Origin: Idiomarina loihiensis
GTDB taxonomy: Bacteria > Pseudomonadota > Gammaproteobacteria > Enterobacterales > Alteromonadaceae
DNA length: 64,000 bases
Reading direction: 5' to 3'
NCBI RefSeq assembly: GCF_024584785.1
Contig: NZ_CP074112.1
Coordinates: 434,001 to 498,000, forward strand
Shown: piece by piece, positions 50,468 through 60,357 of the stretch
How the letters are laid out: each line of letters starts with the position of its first letter
Numbering within the stretch: position 1 is the stretch's first letter
Made by a program: the position numbers and the translations under genes
Notes under the pieces: model-generated
Told to the model about the DNA's origin: nothing
The model's database searches: none
What the model saw: the letters and a program-made list of their open reading frames with translations, nothing else

Positions 50468-50486
50468 TTTTGTGAAACAAACCAAC

Positions 50487-50563
50487 GCACTCGTAGCTCA
50501 ATTGGATAGAGTACTCGGCTACGAACCGAGCGGTTGGAGGTTCAAGTCCTCCCGAGTGCGCCA
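50487..50563 (+). tRNA. tRNA-Arg (anticodon ACG), copy 1
   Basis: 77 nt including CCA. Acceptor GCACTCG/CGAGTGC, anticodon stem CTCGG/CCGAG around CTACGAA, anticodon ACG (wobble A becomes inosine by TadA). T-arm GTTCAAGTC. Confidence 0.97.
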
Positions 50564-50607
50564 TTGTTTCAACAGCAAAATGCAAATCGTCTTATCAGTA
50601 TGAATGT

Positions 50608-50684
50608 GCACTCGTAGCTCAATTGGATAGAGTACTCGGCTACGAACCGAGCGGTTGGAGGTTCAAGTCCTCCCGAGTGCGCCA
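50608..50684 (+). tRNA. tRNA-Arg (anticodon ACG), copy 2
   Basis: Identical over all 77 nt to the copy at 50487-50563, a recent or gene-converted tandem duplication separated by 44 bp. Confidence 0.97.
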
Positions 50685-50714
50685 CTTCATCTCCTCCTTA
50701 GTTATTCCAGAATC

Positions 50715-50780
50715 ATCCCAAAATTATCCCAAAGTTATCCCAAAATTATCCCAAAATTATTCCAAAGTTATCCAAATAAA
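50715..50780. repeat. 11-bp tandem repeat (ATCCCAAAATT, six units)
   Basis: Six units at 50715-50780 with small changes (AAAGTT for AAAATT, ATTCC for ATCCC). The 11-bp period is about one helical turn. It lies in the 285-bp gap between the tRNA cluster and oadG; nothing else was seen in that gap except AT-rich sequence. Confidence 0.85.
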
Positions 50781-50969
50781 TCTCCAGTACGCAAACATCG
50801 CACTCATCTATCCATAAATTCAAACCTAACCCTTCGAATCTGTTGCTTAAAAACCCATAACTCCCGCTTATGACTCGTATAGCCCGTGATAAGTCTCGTA
50901 ATGAACTACTTTGTGTTATTCTGCTTTTCAGCTAGGATGTTGATATCTTTTTAACAAAAGAGGTAAGTC

Positions 50970-51191
50970 ATGGGAGAGCTCTTTACTGACGCTTTAATGA
51001 TCATGGTGACCGGTATGGTCACAGTATTTGCGTTTCTGAGCCTATTAATAGGTGCTATGGCGGTGTTACGTAAACTGGCCGATGCGCCGGAAGTAACGAC
51101 CACCAGCAATACCCCCGCCACCTCTGCGCCGAACGCTGCTGAATATGCTGCGATTGCAGCAGCAGTGCATCAGTACCGTCGCAATCACTAA
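50970..51191 (+). CDS. oadG: Oxaloacetate decarboxylase gamma subunit OadG
   Basis: 73 residues: one membrane segment (about 8-30, MVTGMVTVFAFLSLLIGAMAVL) and a short hydrophilic tail, the OadG pattern. It anchors OadA to OadB and helps bind zinc in the Na+ pump. First gene of oadGAB, with RBS AGAGG upstream. Confidence 0.9.
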   Translation: MGELFTDALMIMVTGMVTVFAFLSLLIGAMAVLRKLADAPEVTTTSNTPATSAPNAAEYAAIAAAVHQYRRNH

Positions 51192-51215
51192 TAAAAGAAT
51201 AAGAGGACCCCTCGG

Positions 51216-53015
51216 ATGAAAAAACCGTTGCAGTTAACCGAGCTAGTTTTACGTGATGCTCATCAGTCGCTGTTAGCAACTAGAATGCGATTAGATGACA
51301 TGCTACCGATAGCAGAGAAGCTTGATAAGATGGGCTATTGGTCAATGGAATCTTGGGGCGGTGCAACCTTTGACGCCTGCATTCGTTACCTGGGCGAAGA
51401 CCCGTGGGAGCGGATTCGCGAATTAAAAAAGGCCATGCCGAAAACGCCACAGCAGATGCTTTTGCGTGGCCAGAACTTATTAGGTTACCGTCATTATGCC
51501 GATGATGTGGTAAAGCGCTTTGTCGAGCGAGCCAAAGAGAATGGCGTTGATGTGTTTCGTATTTTTGATGCTATGAATGACGTGCGTAATCTAGAGGCAG
51601 CCATTAAAGCTACAAAAGCTGTTGAAGGACATGCCCAAGGTACGCTTTCTTATACCGTGAGCCCGGTGCATACCTTAGATACTTGGGTGACGATGGCGCA
51701 ACAAATGGCTGATTTAGGCTGTGATTCTATTTGTATTAAGGATATGGCAGGGTTATTGCGTCCGGAGCCAGCATTTGAGCTCATTAGTGCGTTAAAACAA
51801 GCCGTAGATATCCCTATCGCCATGCAGTGCCACGCCACGACTGGTTTAAGCACAGCCACCTATCAGAAAGCCATTGATGCGGGCATTGATATGTTAGATA
51901 CCGCCATTTCGTCAATGAGCATGACTTATGGCCACTCAGCCACTGAAACCATTGTTGCTATGACTGAAGGGACCGACCGTGATACCGGTTTAGCTTTGGA
52001 TAAGCTTGAAGAAATCGCCAGTTATTTTCGTGATGTGCGTAAAAAGTATGCCCAGTTTGAAGGCTCATTAAAGGGCGTTGATGCGCGTATTTTGTTAGCT
52101 CAGGTACCAGGTGGCATGTTAACAAACATGGAGAGCCAACTAAAAGAGCAGGGCGCCTTAGATAAATTTGATCAGGTATTGGCGGAGATCCCGAAAGTAC
52201 GTGAAGATCTTGGGTTTATCCCATTAGTGACACCAACGTCGCAGATTGTCGGCACCCAAGCTGTGCTTAACGTGCTTAGTGGTGAGCGTTATAAGTCGAT
52301 ATCCAAAGAAACGAAGGGTGTTTTGACGGGTGAATATGGCGCCACTGCAGCCCCGGTAAACAAAGAGCTGCAAGCGCAAGTGCTGCAAGGTAAAGAGCCT
52401 ATTACCTGCCGCCCAGCTGATTTGCTTGATAACGAGTTGGATAGCTTAGCTGATGAGCTTAACCAGCTTGCACAAGAAAAGGACATTAAGCTTGCTGATG
52501 CGGTGATCGACGATGTGCTTACTTATGCGTTGTTCCCACAAATTGGTCTTAAGTTTTTGCAAAATCGCGGCAATCCAGATGCGTTCGAGCCGGCTCCGCA
52601 ATTGCAAGCACAGGAGCCGTCAGCGCCGGCGGTTGCGAATAATAAGCCAAGTGTAAGTAGTACTGGCGAGGCAGCTAGTTACGATGTCACAGTCGATGGC
52701 AAGCGCTTCAAAGTAGAGGTGGCGCCTTCCGGCACTATTACCTCAGCTACCGCTGCTGAATCAACCGCAACAACGGCACCTGCTGCCGCAGCAGATAGCG
52801 CTACGGCAGAAATCAAGGCGCCCTTAGCTGGTAACCTGTTTAAGCTGCTGGTCAAGCCAGGTCAACAGGTAGCTGAAGGTGATGTTGTTATCATTCTTGA
52901 AGCGATGAAAATGGAAACGGACATTAAAGCCCACCAAGCCGGAACCGTCGCCGATATTCTGGTAAAAGAAGGTGATAGCGTGAGTGTTGGTGATATTCTG
53001 GTAACCTTGAGGTAA
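51216..53015 (+). CDS. oadA: Oxaloacetate decarboxylase alpha subunit OadA (biotin carboxyl carrier)
   Basis: 599 residues. N-terminal carboxyltransferase TIM barrel ([58 protein letters not shown]), PYC-OADA domain, a Pro/Ala/Thr linker (about 465-530) and a C-terminal biotinyl domain with Lys565 in EAMKMETD. Transfers carboxyl from oxaloacetate to biotin. Second gene of the operon. Confidence 0.95.
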   Translation: MKKPLQLTELVLRDAHQSLLATRMRLDDMLPIAEKLDKMGYWSMESWGGATFDACIRYLGEDPWERIRELKKAMPKTPQQMLLRGQNLLGYRHYADDVVKRFVERAKENGVDVFRIFDAMNDVRNLEAAIKATKAVEGHAQGTLSYTVSPVHTLDTWVTMAQQMADLGCDSICIKDMAGLLRPEPAFELISALKQAVDIPIAMQCHATTGLSTATYQKAIDAGIDMLDTAISSMSMTYGHSATETIVAMTEGTDRDTGLALDKLEEIASYFRDVRKKYAQFEGSLKGVDARILLAQVPGGMLTNMESQLKEQGALDKFDQVLAEIPKVREDLGFIPLVTPTSQIVGTQAVLNVLSGERYKSISKETKGVLTGEYGATAAPVNKELQAQVLQGKEPITCRPADLLDNELDSLADELNQLAQEKDIKLADAVIDDVLTYALFPQIGLKFLQNRGNPDAFEPAPQLQAQEPSAPAVANNKPSVSSTGEAASYDVTVDGKRFKVEVAPSGTITSATAAESTATTAPAAAADSATAEIKAPLAGNLFKLLVKPGQQVAEGDVVIILEAMKMETDIKAHQAGTVADILVKEGDSVSVGDILVTLR

Positions 53016-53019
53016 CAGC

Positions 53020-54150
53020 ATGGAGCGCTTATTAGTTCTCTGGGATAGCACGGCAATCTCAGCTTTTACTTGGGGACAAGCGGCGATGATGGCGGTTGGT
53101 GCCTTGTTGCTTTATCTTGCCATTAGTAAAAAGTTTGAGCCCTTGTTGCTGCTCCCTATTGGTTTTGGAGCTATTCTAGCCAACATCCCACAGGCCGGCT
53201 TTAATGAGCCTGGTGGCTTACTTTACTATGTCTATTACGTTGGCATAGAAACGGGCGTGTTCCCGCTGTTGATTTTTATGGGCGTGGGGGCGATGACGGA
53301 TTTTGGGCCCTTACTTGCTAATCCACGGACGTTATTGCTTGGTGCCGCGGCTCAGTTTGGTATTTTTGCAACCCTGCTGGGTGCTATTGCCTTAAACTTC
53401 ATTCCTGGTTTCAACTTTAGTTTAGCGGATGCCTCAGCTATCGCCATCATTGGTGGTGCAGATGGGCCTACCGCTATTTTCCTTGCTTCACGGTTGAGCC
53501 CAGACTTACTGGGGGCTATTGCCGTGGCTGCCTATTCCTACATGGCGTTAGTACCCATCATTCAGCCGCCAATCATGAAGTTGTTTACGACGGAAGCTGA
53601 ACGTAAGATTCAAATGGAGCAATTACGGCCGATTGCCCGCCGCGAGAAGATTTTATTCCCCCTTGCAGTGTTACTTTTAACCTTGCTATTTTTGCCAACG
53701 GCCACGCCACTGGTAGGAATGTTTTGCTTGGGTAACTTAATGCGAGAGGCCGGAGTGGTCGAACGCTTAAGTAAAACGGCGCAGAATGAACTGATCAATA
53801 TTGTCACTATTTTCTTAGGTTTGGCGGTCGGTTCCAAGTTATCAGCCGAAGAATTCTTGTCAGTGCAAACCCTAGGTATTTTGGTGCTAGGTGCAGTCGC
53901 CTTTGCCGTAGGTACGGCGTCAGGAGTATTGATGGCCAAAGTGCTGGCGAAGTTTAGTAAAACTCCGATTAATCCACTCATTGGCGCAGCCGGTGTATCT
54001 GCGGTGCCAATGGCCGCTCGGGTGGTTAACAAAGTAGGGCTAGAGGCTAATCCTCAGAACTTTTTGTTAATGCATGCGATGGGGCCAAACGTCGCAGGGG
54101 TGTTAGGCTCAGCGGTAGCAGCTGGCATTTTGCTAGCATTAGTCGGTTAA
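53020..54150 (+). CDS. oadB: Oxaloacetate decarboxylase beta subunit OadB (Na+ pump)
   Basis: 376 residues, about nine membrane segments. Carries the decarboxylase/Na+ translocation motifs [19 protein letters not shown] (with the key Asp) and [19 protein letters not shown]. It releases CO2 from carboxybiotin and pumps Na+ out. Follows oadA by 4 bp. Confidence 0.96.
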   Translation: MERLLVLWDSTAISAFTWGQAAMMAVGALLLYLAISKKFEPLLLLPIGFGAILANIPQAGFNEPGGLLYYVYYVGIETGVFPLLIFMGVGAMTDFGPLLANPRTLLLGAAAQFGIFATLLGAIALNFIPGFNFSLADASAIAIIGGADGPTAIFLASRLSPDLLGAIAVAAYSYMALVPIIQPPIMKLFTTEAERKIQMEQLRPIARREKILFPLAVLLLTLLFLPTATPLVGMFCLGNLMREAGVVERLSKTAQNELINIVTIFLGLAVGSKLSAEEFLSVQTLGILVLGAVAFAVGTASGVLMAKVLAKFSKTPINPLIGAAGVSAVPMAARVVNKVGLEANPQNFLLMHAMGPNVAGVLGSAVAAGILLALVG

Positions 54151-54193
54151 TGAGCCGATTGGATAATAGGTAACTAACGTTAACTGATAGCTT

Positions 54194-54235
54194 CCAGCTC
54201 ATAAGAGTCACGTTTCACGGAACTCTGTGAGCTGG
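54194..54235. terminator. Hairpin between convergent oadB and the small membrane protein
   Basis: CCAGCTCA (54194-54201) pairs with TGAGCTGG (54228-54235), with an inner AGAGT/ACTCT. No strong T-run; serves oadB and the minus-strand pair. Confidence 0.6.
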
Positions 54236-54243
54236 ATTCACTT

Positions 54244-54417
54244 TTATCGACCGGTTAGCCACAGCATTAAGCTATAGAAAAGCGCAATAAAACCGCTAAC
54301 TATCGCAATATAAATAAAGCCTCGCAGACCTTGCTTGAAGGTCCAGCCATTAACCCGTAAGTAGATAAACCAAGCGATGCTCAGCACCAACGGAATTAAA
54401 AATAAGAGGCGGATCAT
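54244..54417 (-). CDS. Small two-helix membrane protein coupled to the hybrid kinase
   Basis: 57 residues from ATG 54415-54417, which overlaps the hybrid-kinase TGA as ATGA. Two hydrophobic segments (about 2-20 and 33-54) joined by a short basic loop ([14 protein letters not shown]). An upstream in-frame Met at 54453 lies inside the kinase frame and is unlikely. Not a family I recognise. The 4-bp overlap indicates co-translation, so it may help place the soluble kinase at the membrane (inference). Confidence 0.65.
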   Translation of the reverse strand: MIRLLFLIPLVLSIAWFIYLRVNGWTFKQGLRGFIYIAIVSGFIALFYSLMLWLTGR

Positions 54418-56507
54418 GGCGTGTCTCCATTTTGTTGCTGGTGTTGATGCCACAAAGCTAAGTCGCTAGCAGCCTGTTGTGCTTGTTCAAGCAGGGGATC
54501 AAGTTTCACGATTTGGTCAGCAACTTGGTCAATAGCACCTTGCGCCATACTTTCTTCTAGTTGTTTTGCCACCAAATGAATTCTGGTTAAACCTAAGTTC
54601 GCTGCAGCACCTTTAAGTGAGTGAAAAAAGCGTCGAGCTTGATCATGTTGCCCTTTACTTAAAAACTCGACAATTTTTTGCGGTGCTTGTTGGTATTCCT
54701 CAGTTAACCGCTCCACTAAACTTTGATAAAGCGGAATATTATGTCCGAGGCGGTCTAGCGCGCTAGCAAAGTCGATATCTCGGTGATTGGGATAACGTTG
54801 ACGGCTGTTGTTGCTTACCGTAGTAGGCGTTGTTGTGGGCTGAGCTGATTGAGCTGCATAATCACCGCGTACACACCACTTATTAATGGCTTGTAATAAT
54901 CGTTGCTCATCGATAGGTTTGCTAATGTGGTCCTGCATACCAGCGGCTAATGAGCGTTCAATGTCCTCGCTACTGGTATTGGCAGTCATGGCTATAATAG
55001 GCAGCTGCTGGTAGGAATACAGTGCGCGAATTTTTTCGGCGGCGGTTAAGCCATCCATAATCGGCATTTGTATGTCCATAAACACCAAGGCATATTGCTT
55101 TTCGGCTACCTTAGCAACAGCCTCTTCGCCATTTCTCGCTAAGTCTACGACTAAGCCGGCATGAGTCAGCATTTCTTTGGCAATAATCTGATTAATATCG
55201 TTATCTTCTACCAGTAACACAGGTGCATTGCAGAGATCACATGGTACCCCTTGGTGAGGCTGCATGGTGGTTTCCGTTGTAAGTGCTAATGCCGAACATA
55301 ACACTCGCAGCAGTGCTGAACTGGTGTAAGGTTTAACAATGTACTCAGCCACGCCAAGCTGTTTCGCTTGAGCTATCATGTCTTGAGCATGATAGCTGGT
55401 AGCAAGAATTAAGCGAGGTGCTTGTTCTGGTTGGCGCAACACGTTCTGACAGAAGCTTAAACCGTCCATACCTGGCAACTGCCAATCGACAATAACGGCA
55501 TCAAAGTCTTCTTGTTCGAGCCACTGCAAGGCTTCTTCCGCACTTCTACAGGTGGTTACTGCCACCGCATAACTGCGTAATAGCTCCGTGAGCATTTCGC
55601 GGGTGGTTAAATTATCCTCAATGGCCAGAACCCGTTTGCCCTGTAATCGAGCTTGCAAAGATTCATGACCGTTTTGATTAAACTCAGTTTGCATGGGCAG
55701 ACTCAATTCCAAAAAGAAAGTTGAGCCCTGACCGACACTACTCAATACCCCTAAGCCGTGGTTATTCATCAGTTTTACAATGCGCTGGCTGATTGCCAAG
55801 CCCAAACCAGTACCACCATATTGGCGAGTCGTCGAAGTGTCAGCTTGGGTAAAAGCATTAAATAACTGAGCGCGTTGCGCTTCGTTCATCCCAATCCCAG
55901 TATCTGTGACTGAAATACGTAGGTAGACATCCTGATCGCTGCGGTCAAGCAGGGTTACAGCTACGACAATTTCACCGTGCTCGGTGAATTTGATGGCGTT
56001 ACTCACCAAGTTAACTAGCACCTGATTAAGCCGCAGTGGGTCGCCAATCAAACGCTTAGGAATGTTGGTGGGGAGGTTAATAATAAACTCTAGATTTTTA
56101 TCGTAAGCGCGATAGGCAAACATATCCGCTAAGTTACTGAGTACTTCTTCTAAATCGAAGGGGATATGTTCAATACTGAGTTTGCCGGCCTCTATTTTAG
56201 CAAAGTCGAGCATGTCATTAACAATGCCCAGCAAGGTCTTTGACGAGTTTTCAATAGAGCGCAAATAGCCGCGTTGTTGGTCGTCTAAGTCAGTTTTTAA
56301 GCAGAGCTGGGTCATCCCCAAGATGGCATTGATAGGCGTGCGTATTTCATGGCTGACATTAGCTAAGAATTCACTCTTGGCTTGGTTGGCTGCCGCTGCT
56401 GCTTCAAGTTCTTGCTCTTTAATAGCAATCCGTTCGGCGTCTTGCTGCGTATGAGATGCCGCAGTTACTTTGCGCCCCAGCCGCTTTAGCCAATTCAAAG
56501 TTGTCAT
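54414..56507 (-). CDS. Cytoplasmic hybrid sensor histidine kinase (HisKA-HATPase-REC-REC-Hpt)
   Basis: 697 residues from ATG 56505-56507; an open frame to 56699 adds 64 residues of non-family sequence. Order: a short coiled coil (about 25-45), HisKA with phospho-His53 in NVSHEIRTP, HATPase with N-box ([11 protein letters not shown]), DTGIGM and [10 protein letters not shown], a first receiver ([12 protein letters not shown]), a second receiver ([13 protein letters not shown]) and an Hpt domain with His629 in FFHSLKG. No membrane segment, PAS or HAMP is present, so the input is unknown. No response regulator lies beside it. A complete phosphorelay in one soluble protein. Confidence 0.9.
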   Translation of the reverse strand: MTTLNWLKRLGRKVTAASHTQQDAERIAIKEQELEAAAAANQAKSEFLANVSHEIRTPINAILGMTQLCLKTDLDDQQRGYLRSIENSSKTLLGIVNDMLDFAKIEAGKLSIEHIPFDLEEVLSNLADMFAYRAYDKNLEFIINLPTNIPKRLIGDPLRLNQVLVNLVSNAIKFTEHGEIVVAVTLLDRSDQDVYLRISVTDTGIGMNEAQRAQLFNAFTQADTSTTRQYGGTGLGLAISQRIVKLMNNHGLGVLSSVGQGSTFFLELSLPMQTEFNQNGHESLQARLQGKRVLAIEDNLTTREMLTELLRSYAVAVTTCRSAEEALQWLEQEDFDAVIVDWQLPGMDGLSFCQNVLRQPEQAPRLILATSYHAQDMIAQAKQLGVAEYIVKPYTSSALLRVLCSALALTTETTMQPHQGVPCDLCNAPVLLVEDNDINQIIAKEMLTHAGLVVDLARNGEEAVAKVAEKQYALVFMDIQMPIMDGLTAAEKIRALYSYQQLPIIAMTANTSSEDIERSLAAGMQDHISKPIDEQRLLQAINKWCVRGDYAAQSAQPTTTPTTVSNNSRQRYPNHRDIDFASALDRLGHNIPLYQSLVERLTEEYQQAPQKIVEFLSKGQHDQARRFFHSLKGAAANLGLTRIHLVAKQLEESMAQGAIDQVADQIVKLDPLLEQAQQAASDLALWHQHQQQNGDTP

Positions 56508-56747
56508 GGTAGGTTCACCGTATGCGCTACTAGTCTTGGTATGATGCCACGAGTTAGGCACTGTGCCAATGGTGGTAGTTGCTATACTTTCATAGACTAA
56601 CGAGCGATAAAGCTTTAGTATTTCGGGATGTCGTTCAACCTTATGAGCAAAATTAAACCCAACTGCCGTTGCATGCTTTTCTGCAGGTTTCGTGCGCACA
56701 CATCGTTGGCTTTAACTTTGCTCGTTTAAGCAAGGCAGGGAATTATT

Positions 56748-58364
56748 TTGCAGTCACAATTTGCCACTAGCGTCGCACTGTTAGCGACCGCCGAGAACAT
56801 CGGAACCTTACGCGATATTCAGCGTGGTGTTGAACGCGAAGCATTGCGCATAACCACCCAAGCGAAATTGGCGCCAAGCCCTCATCCATTAGCTTTGGGA
56901 GCAGCGTTAACGCATCCACTCATTACTACCGACTACGCTGAAACTTTAATGGAGTTTATTACTCCAGTTAGCACTGATATTGCTATTACCTTGCAGCAAC
57001 TTGAAGATATTCATACGGTTACCTATCAGCACTTAGCTGACGAGCTGCTTTGGCCATTGAGTATGCCATGTTTTGTGGGTGAAGAAAGCGACATTGTGAT
57101 TGCTCAGTATGGGCAAAGTCATAGCGGCAAAATGAAGACCTTGTATCGACAAGGTTTGACTCATCGTTACGGCGGTGCGATGCAGATTATTGCTGGAGTG
57201 CATTATAATTTTTCGGTACCCGATAGTGTCTGGGAGATCCTTGCTGAGCAAGAGCAGGTGGCCTTAACCAGTGATTTTGTGTCTGCGAAATATTTTGGTT
57301 TGATTCGTAACTACAAGCGGATCTGTTGGGTGATCCCTTATCTATTTGGTGCCTCACCTGCCATTTGTAAGTCTTTTTTGCGCCATACCGAAGGCAACAT
57401 GGACTTTAGTGAAACTGGCAAAGGTACTGTGTATCGGCCTTATGGCACCTCATTACGAATGAGTGACTTAGGCTACACCAATAAAGAACAAGCGGATTTA
57501 AAAATCACCTACAACTCGCTGAACGAGTATGTGGCTGGTTTGCGTCGGGCGATTTCCACACCCTCGACGGCATTTGCCAAAATTGGCGTAAAAGATGGAG
57601 ATACTTATCGCCAGCTCAATGCCAATATTCTACAGATCGAAAATGAGTTTTATTCACCGATTCGACCCAAACGAGTTACTCGTGCTGGTGAGACGCCAAC
57701 GCAAGCATTAGCTCGAGCTGGGGTTGAATATATTGAAGTTCGTGCATTGGATGTGAACCCCTTTAGTAATGTGGGTATAACCGCAGCGCAAATGCGTTTT
57801 TTAGATATGCTACTCATGTATTGCGTGTTAAAGCCAAGCCCGACTATGGATTGGGATGCACAGGTAGTGGCGGATAAGAATTTTAATCGGGTGGTTATGG
57901 ATGGTCGTAATCCGCGTCTAAGTTTGCTTGATGGTGATTATGAACGCCCGATTGCTGACTGGTTAGAAGATATTTTTGCCGACTTACAGAGCCTAGCTAA
58001 GTTATTTGATCAAGCACATGCAACGGATGACTACACGAAGACGGTAGCTGATCAATATCGAGCCGTACTGAACCCTGAACTCACCTTGTCTGGCCAATTT
58101 ATGGCGCAGTTGTTAGAACAAGGTTTAGATAACATTGAAGTTGGGATGCGCTTGGCGCACGCCTACAAAGCGCAGTTGCTAGAACGGCCGTTACAATATT
58201 TTACTGAAGCGGAATTTGAGCGCTTGCGTGAAGCTTCGCTAGATGCACAATTGCAACTTGAACAGCAAGATGAACTCACTAGCTTCAGCGATTTTCTAAC
58301 GGAATACTTTGCGTCGGCGGCACAAAGTGCTGCACCCCAAGCACAAACGGACGAGATGGCATGA
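56748..58364 (+). CDS. gshA: Glutamate-cysteine ligase
   Basis: First step of glutathione synthesis: joins glutamate and cysteine with ATP. 538 residues from a TTG start at 56748 (AGGCAGGG about 8 bp before); no earlier ATG fits. Family features: REALRI near the start, TTDYAETLMEFITP, GGAMQIIAGVHYNFSV, and LGYTNKEQADLKI. Matches the E. coli GshA type rather than the plant or GshF type. The gap to the divergent kinase is 240 bp. Confidence 0.95.
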   Translation: MQSQFATSVALLATAENIGTLRDIQRGVEREALRITTQAKLAPSPHPLALGAALTHPLITTDYAETLMEFITPVSTDIAITLQQLEDIHTVTYQHLADELLWPLSMPCFVGEESDIVIAQYGQSHSGKMKTLYRQGLTHRYGGAMQIIAGVHYNFSVPDSVWEILAEQEQVALTSDFVSAKYFGLIRNYKRICWVIPYLFGASPAICKSFLRHTEGNMDFSETGKGTVYRPYGTSLRMSDLGYTNKEQADLKITYNSLNEYVAGLRRAISTPSTAFAKIGVKDGDTYRQLNANILQIENEFYSPIRPKRVTRAGETPTQALARAGVEYIEVRALDVNPFSNVGITAAQMRFLDMLLMYCVLKPSPTMDWDAQVVADKNFNRVVMDGRNPRLSLLDGDYERPIADWLEDIFADLQSLAKLFDQAHATDDYTKTVADQYRAVLNPELTLSGQFMAQLLEQGLDNIEVGMRLAHAYKAQLLERPLQYFTEAEFERLREASLDAQLQLEQQDELTSFSDFLTEYFASAAQSAAPQAQTDEMA

Positions 58365-58984
58365 AGGTACGGGTAGCAGCAGGGGTAGTGGCGGCTTTAG
58401 TAGCAACTCTGTTAAGTGGGTGTGCTACACCGCCACCGAAAGAACCTGAAAATTTATGTAAGATCTTTTATGAGAATCGAGATTGGTACGATGCAGCCGC
58501 TAACATGCGCGACAAGTGGGGCGTTCCGATCCAAGTGCCGATGGCTATCATGTACCAAGAAAGCTCGTTCAAAGCCGATGCTTTGCCGCCTCGAGATTAT
58601 CTGTTATGGGTGATTCCTTGGGGACGAGTGAGTAGCGCCTACGGTTATTCGCAGGCGAAAACCTTGACCTGGGAAGACTACGTACGAGAAACCGGAAACA
58701 GCTGGTCCTCGCGCGATAATTTTGATGATGCGATTGATTTCATGGGGTGGTTTATTCATAAAAGCCACCAAGTTAATGGCGTATCTAAATGGGATGCCTA
58801 CGCTCAGTATTTAAATTATCACGAAGGCTGGGGCGGCTATAAACGCGGTACCTACCGCAACAAACAGTGGTTAGTTAACACCTCAAAACGTGTCGCTGAG
58901 CGGGCCTCGCGTTACGGGGAGCAACTACGAGGCTGTGAAGAAGACTTACAACGTGGATGGTTATGGCGTCTGTTCTTCGGCTAA
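58361..58984 (+). CDS. Lysozyme-fold (SLT-type) lipoprotein
   Basis: 207 residues. Lipobox LLSGC (Cys 21). A lytic-transglycosylase-like domain with the catalytic Glu67 in IMYQESSFKADA and the family's AYGYSQ block, followed by NYHEGWGGYKRGTY and a C-terminal Trp-rich end. Shares the SLT fold pattern but is far shorter than Slt70 or MltC. It overlaps gshA by 4 bp, and its end overlaps the convergent CNNM gene by 24 bp. Probably a peptidoglycan-remodelling outer-membrane lipoprotein. Confidence 0.82.
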   Translation: MKVRVAAGVVAALVATLLSGCATPPPKEPENLCKIFYENRDWYDAAANMRDKWGVPIQVPMAIMYQESSFKADALPPRDYLLWVIPWGRVSSAYGYSQAKTLTWEDYVRETGNSWSSRDNFDDAIDFMGWFIHKSHQVNGVSKWDAYAQYLNYHEGWGGYKRGTYRNKQWLVNTSKRVAERASRYGEQLRGCEEDLQRGWLWRLFFG

Positions 58985-60238
58985 AAAACGCACCCGCTTA
59001 ACTAAGCTGTCAGTGCTTTCGACAATCTCAATGGCGTGGCCATTGATGCGTAAGCACAACGGATATTGTGGGATATCGCCCAGCTGCTCAATGATCAGGC
59101 CACTCACAGTTTTGGGGCCATCGGTGGGCAGCTGCCAATTCATTTCTTTATTTAAATCACGAATATTGGCCACACCTTCTACCAATACTGAGCCGTCAGC
59201 TTGCAGCTGCGCCGTTTCACTCGGTGCCGGTGCGATGCTAGTAGTAAAGTCACCAACGATTTCTTCGAGAATATCTTCTAAGGTCACTAAACCCTGAATA
59301 TCGCCGTATTCGTCAACGACCAGACCAATGCGCTCTTTGGCGCGCTGAAACTTCAGCAATTGTACGTTGAGTGGGGTCCCCTCAGGGATGTAATAGATAT
59401 CCCGTGCCGAACGAATAATTTCGGCTTTATCGGTTTCTTGGTTGTTCTTGGTGAGCAGTTGCATGATATCGCGAGCATGCAAAAAACCAATCGCATCATC
59501 AATTTCACCGCGATACAGTAACAGTCGAGTATGTTGGCTTTGACTCAACTGTTTGATCATCGATTTCACATCATCTTGCACATCGATACCGGCGATTTCT
59601 GCACGTGGTACCATCACATCTTCCACGGTCACTTTCTCTAAATCAAGAATGCTTAATAGCATCTCTTGGTGACTACTAGGAATCATCGAGCTAGCTTCGT
59701 TCACTACCGAACGCAACTCGTCTGAACTGAGAGCGTCTTGGCTACCAGCGGCCGCTGGATTAACTCCAAGCATGCGCATAAAACCATTGGTAATAAAGTT
59801 TACTGACGCCACTACCGGATAAAGAAGCGTAAGCATAGGCTTGAGTAGCAACGAGCTAGGAAAGGCAACGCGCTCTGGATGGAGCGCAGCAATAGTTTTG
59901 GGGGTAACTTCAGAAAAAATTAATACCAGTAAGGTCAGGCCAAAAGTTGCAACAACAATACCGGCATCACCAAAGAGTCGAATACAAAGAATCGTGGCAA
60001 TAGAAGACGCTGCTATATTGACTAAGTTGTTGCCAATCAGAATCAGGCCAATCAGACGATCAGGACGGTCAAGCAGAAACTGAACGCGATTTGCGCCGGG
60101 GTGTCCTTGTTGTGCTAAATGTTTTAGTCGATAACGGTTGACCGACATCATGCCAGTCTCTGAACCCGAAAAATATGCTGAGCAAATAAGTAAAACCGCC
60201 AGCATGATGACTAGGGTTGAGGTTGATATTGCGTCCAA
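58961..60238 (-). CDS. CNNM/CorC-family (HlyC) membrane protein with CBS domains
   Basis: 425 residues. N-terminal DUF21 with about four membrane segments (residues 10-150, including SGSETGMMSVNRYRLKHLAQQG and VTPKTIAALHPERVAF), two CBS domains (VEDVMVPRAEIAGIDVQDD; RDIYYIPEGTPLNVQLLKFQ) and a C-terminal CorC-HlyC domain (DGSVLVEGVANIRDLNKEMNWQLP). Members are linked to Mg2+ or Co2+ efflux. Close to the YfjD type next to ypjD in E. coli. Confidence 0.9.
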   Translation of the reverse strand: MDAISTSTLVIMLAVLLICSAYFSGSETGMMSVNRYRLKHLAQQGHPGANRVQFLLDRPDRLIGLILIGNNLVNIAASSIATILCIRLFGDAGIVVATFGLTLLVLIFSEVTPKTIAALHPERVAFPSSLLLKPMLTLLYPVVASVNFITNGFMRMLGVNPAAAGSQDALSSDELRSVVNEASSMIPSSHQEMLLSILDLEKVTVEDVMVPRAEIAGIDVQDDVKSMIKQLSQSQHTRLLLYRGEIDDAIGFLHARDIMQLLTKNNQETDKAEIIRSARDIYYIPEGTPLNVQLLKFQRAKERIGLVVDEYGDIQGLVTLEDILEEIVGDFTTSIAPAPSETAQLQADGSVLVEGVANIRDLNKEMNWQLPTDGPKTVSGLIIEQLGDIPQYPLCLRINGHAIEIVESTDSLVKRVRFLAEEQTP

Positions 60239-60357
60239 AAAAACTTACCTGTTTTTAAAATAATTAGGTCTAATTTAATCACCCCACTAATCAAGTCAAG
60301 CAGATAGCGTTGAAATGCGGTGAATAATGCGTATGGGTAGTAAATTTGCGTTAATGA

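Noticed and set aside
50715-50780. Possible CRISPR array (repeated 11-bp units)
   Set aside because: Units are contiguous, without spacers, and no cas genes are near.
56508-56699. N-terminal 64-residue extension of the hybrid kinase as a sensor domain
   Set aside because: No domain character, and ATG 56507 has a better setting; the region more likely holds the kinase promoter.
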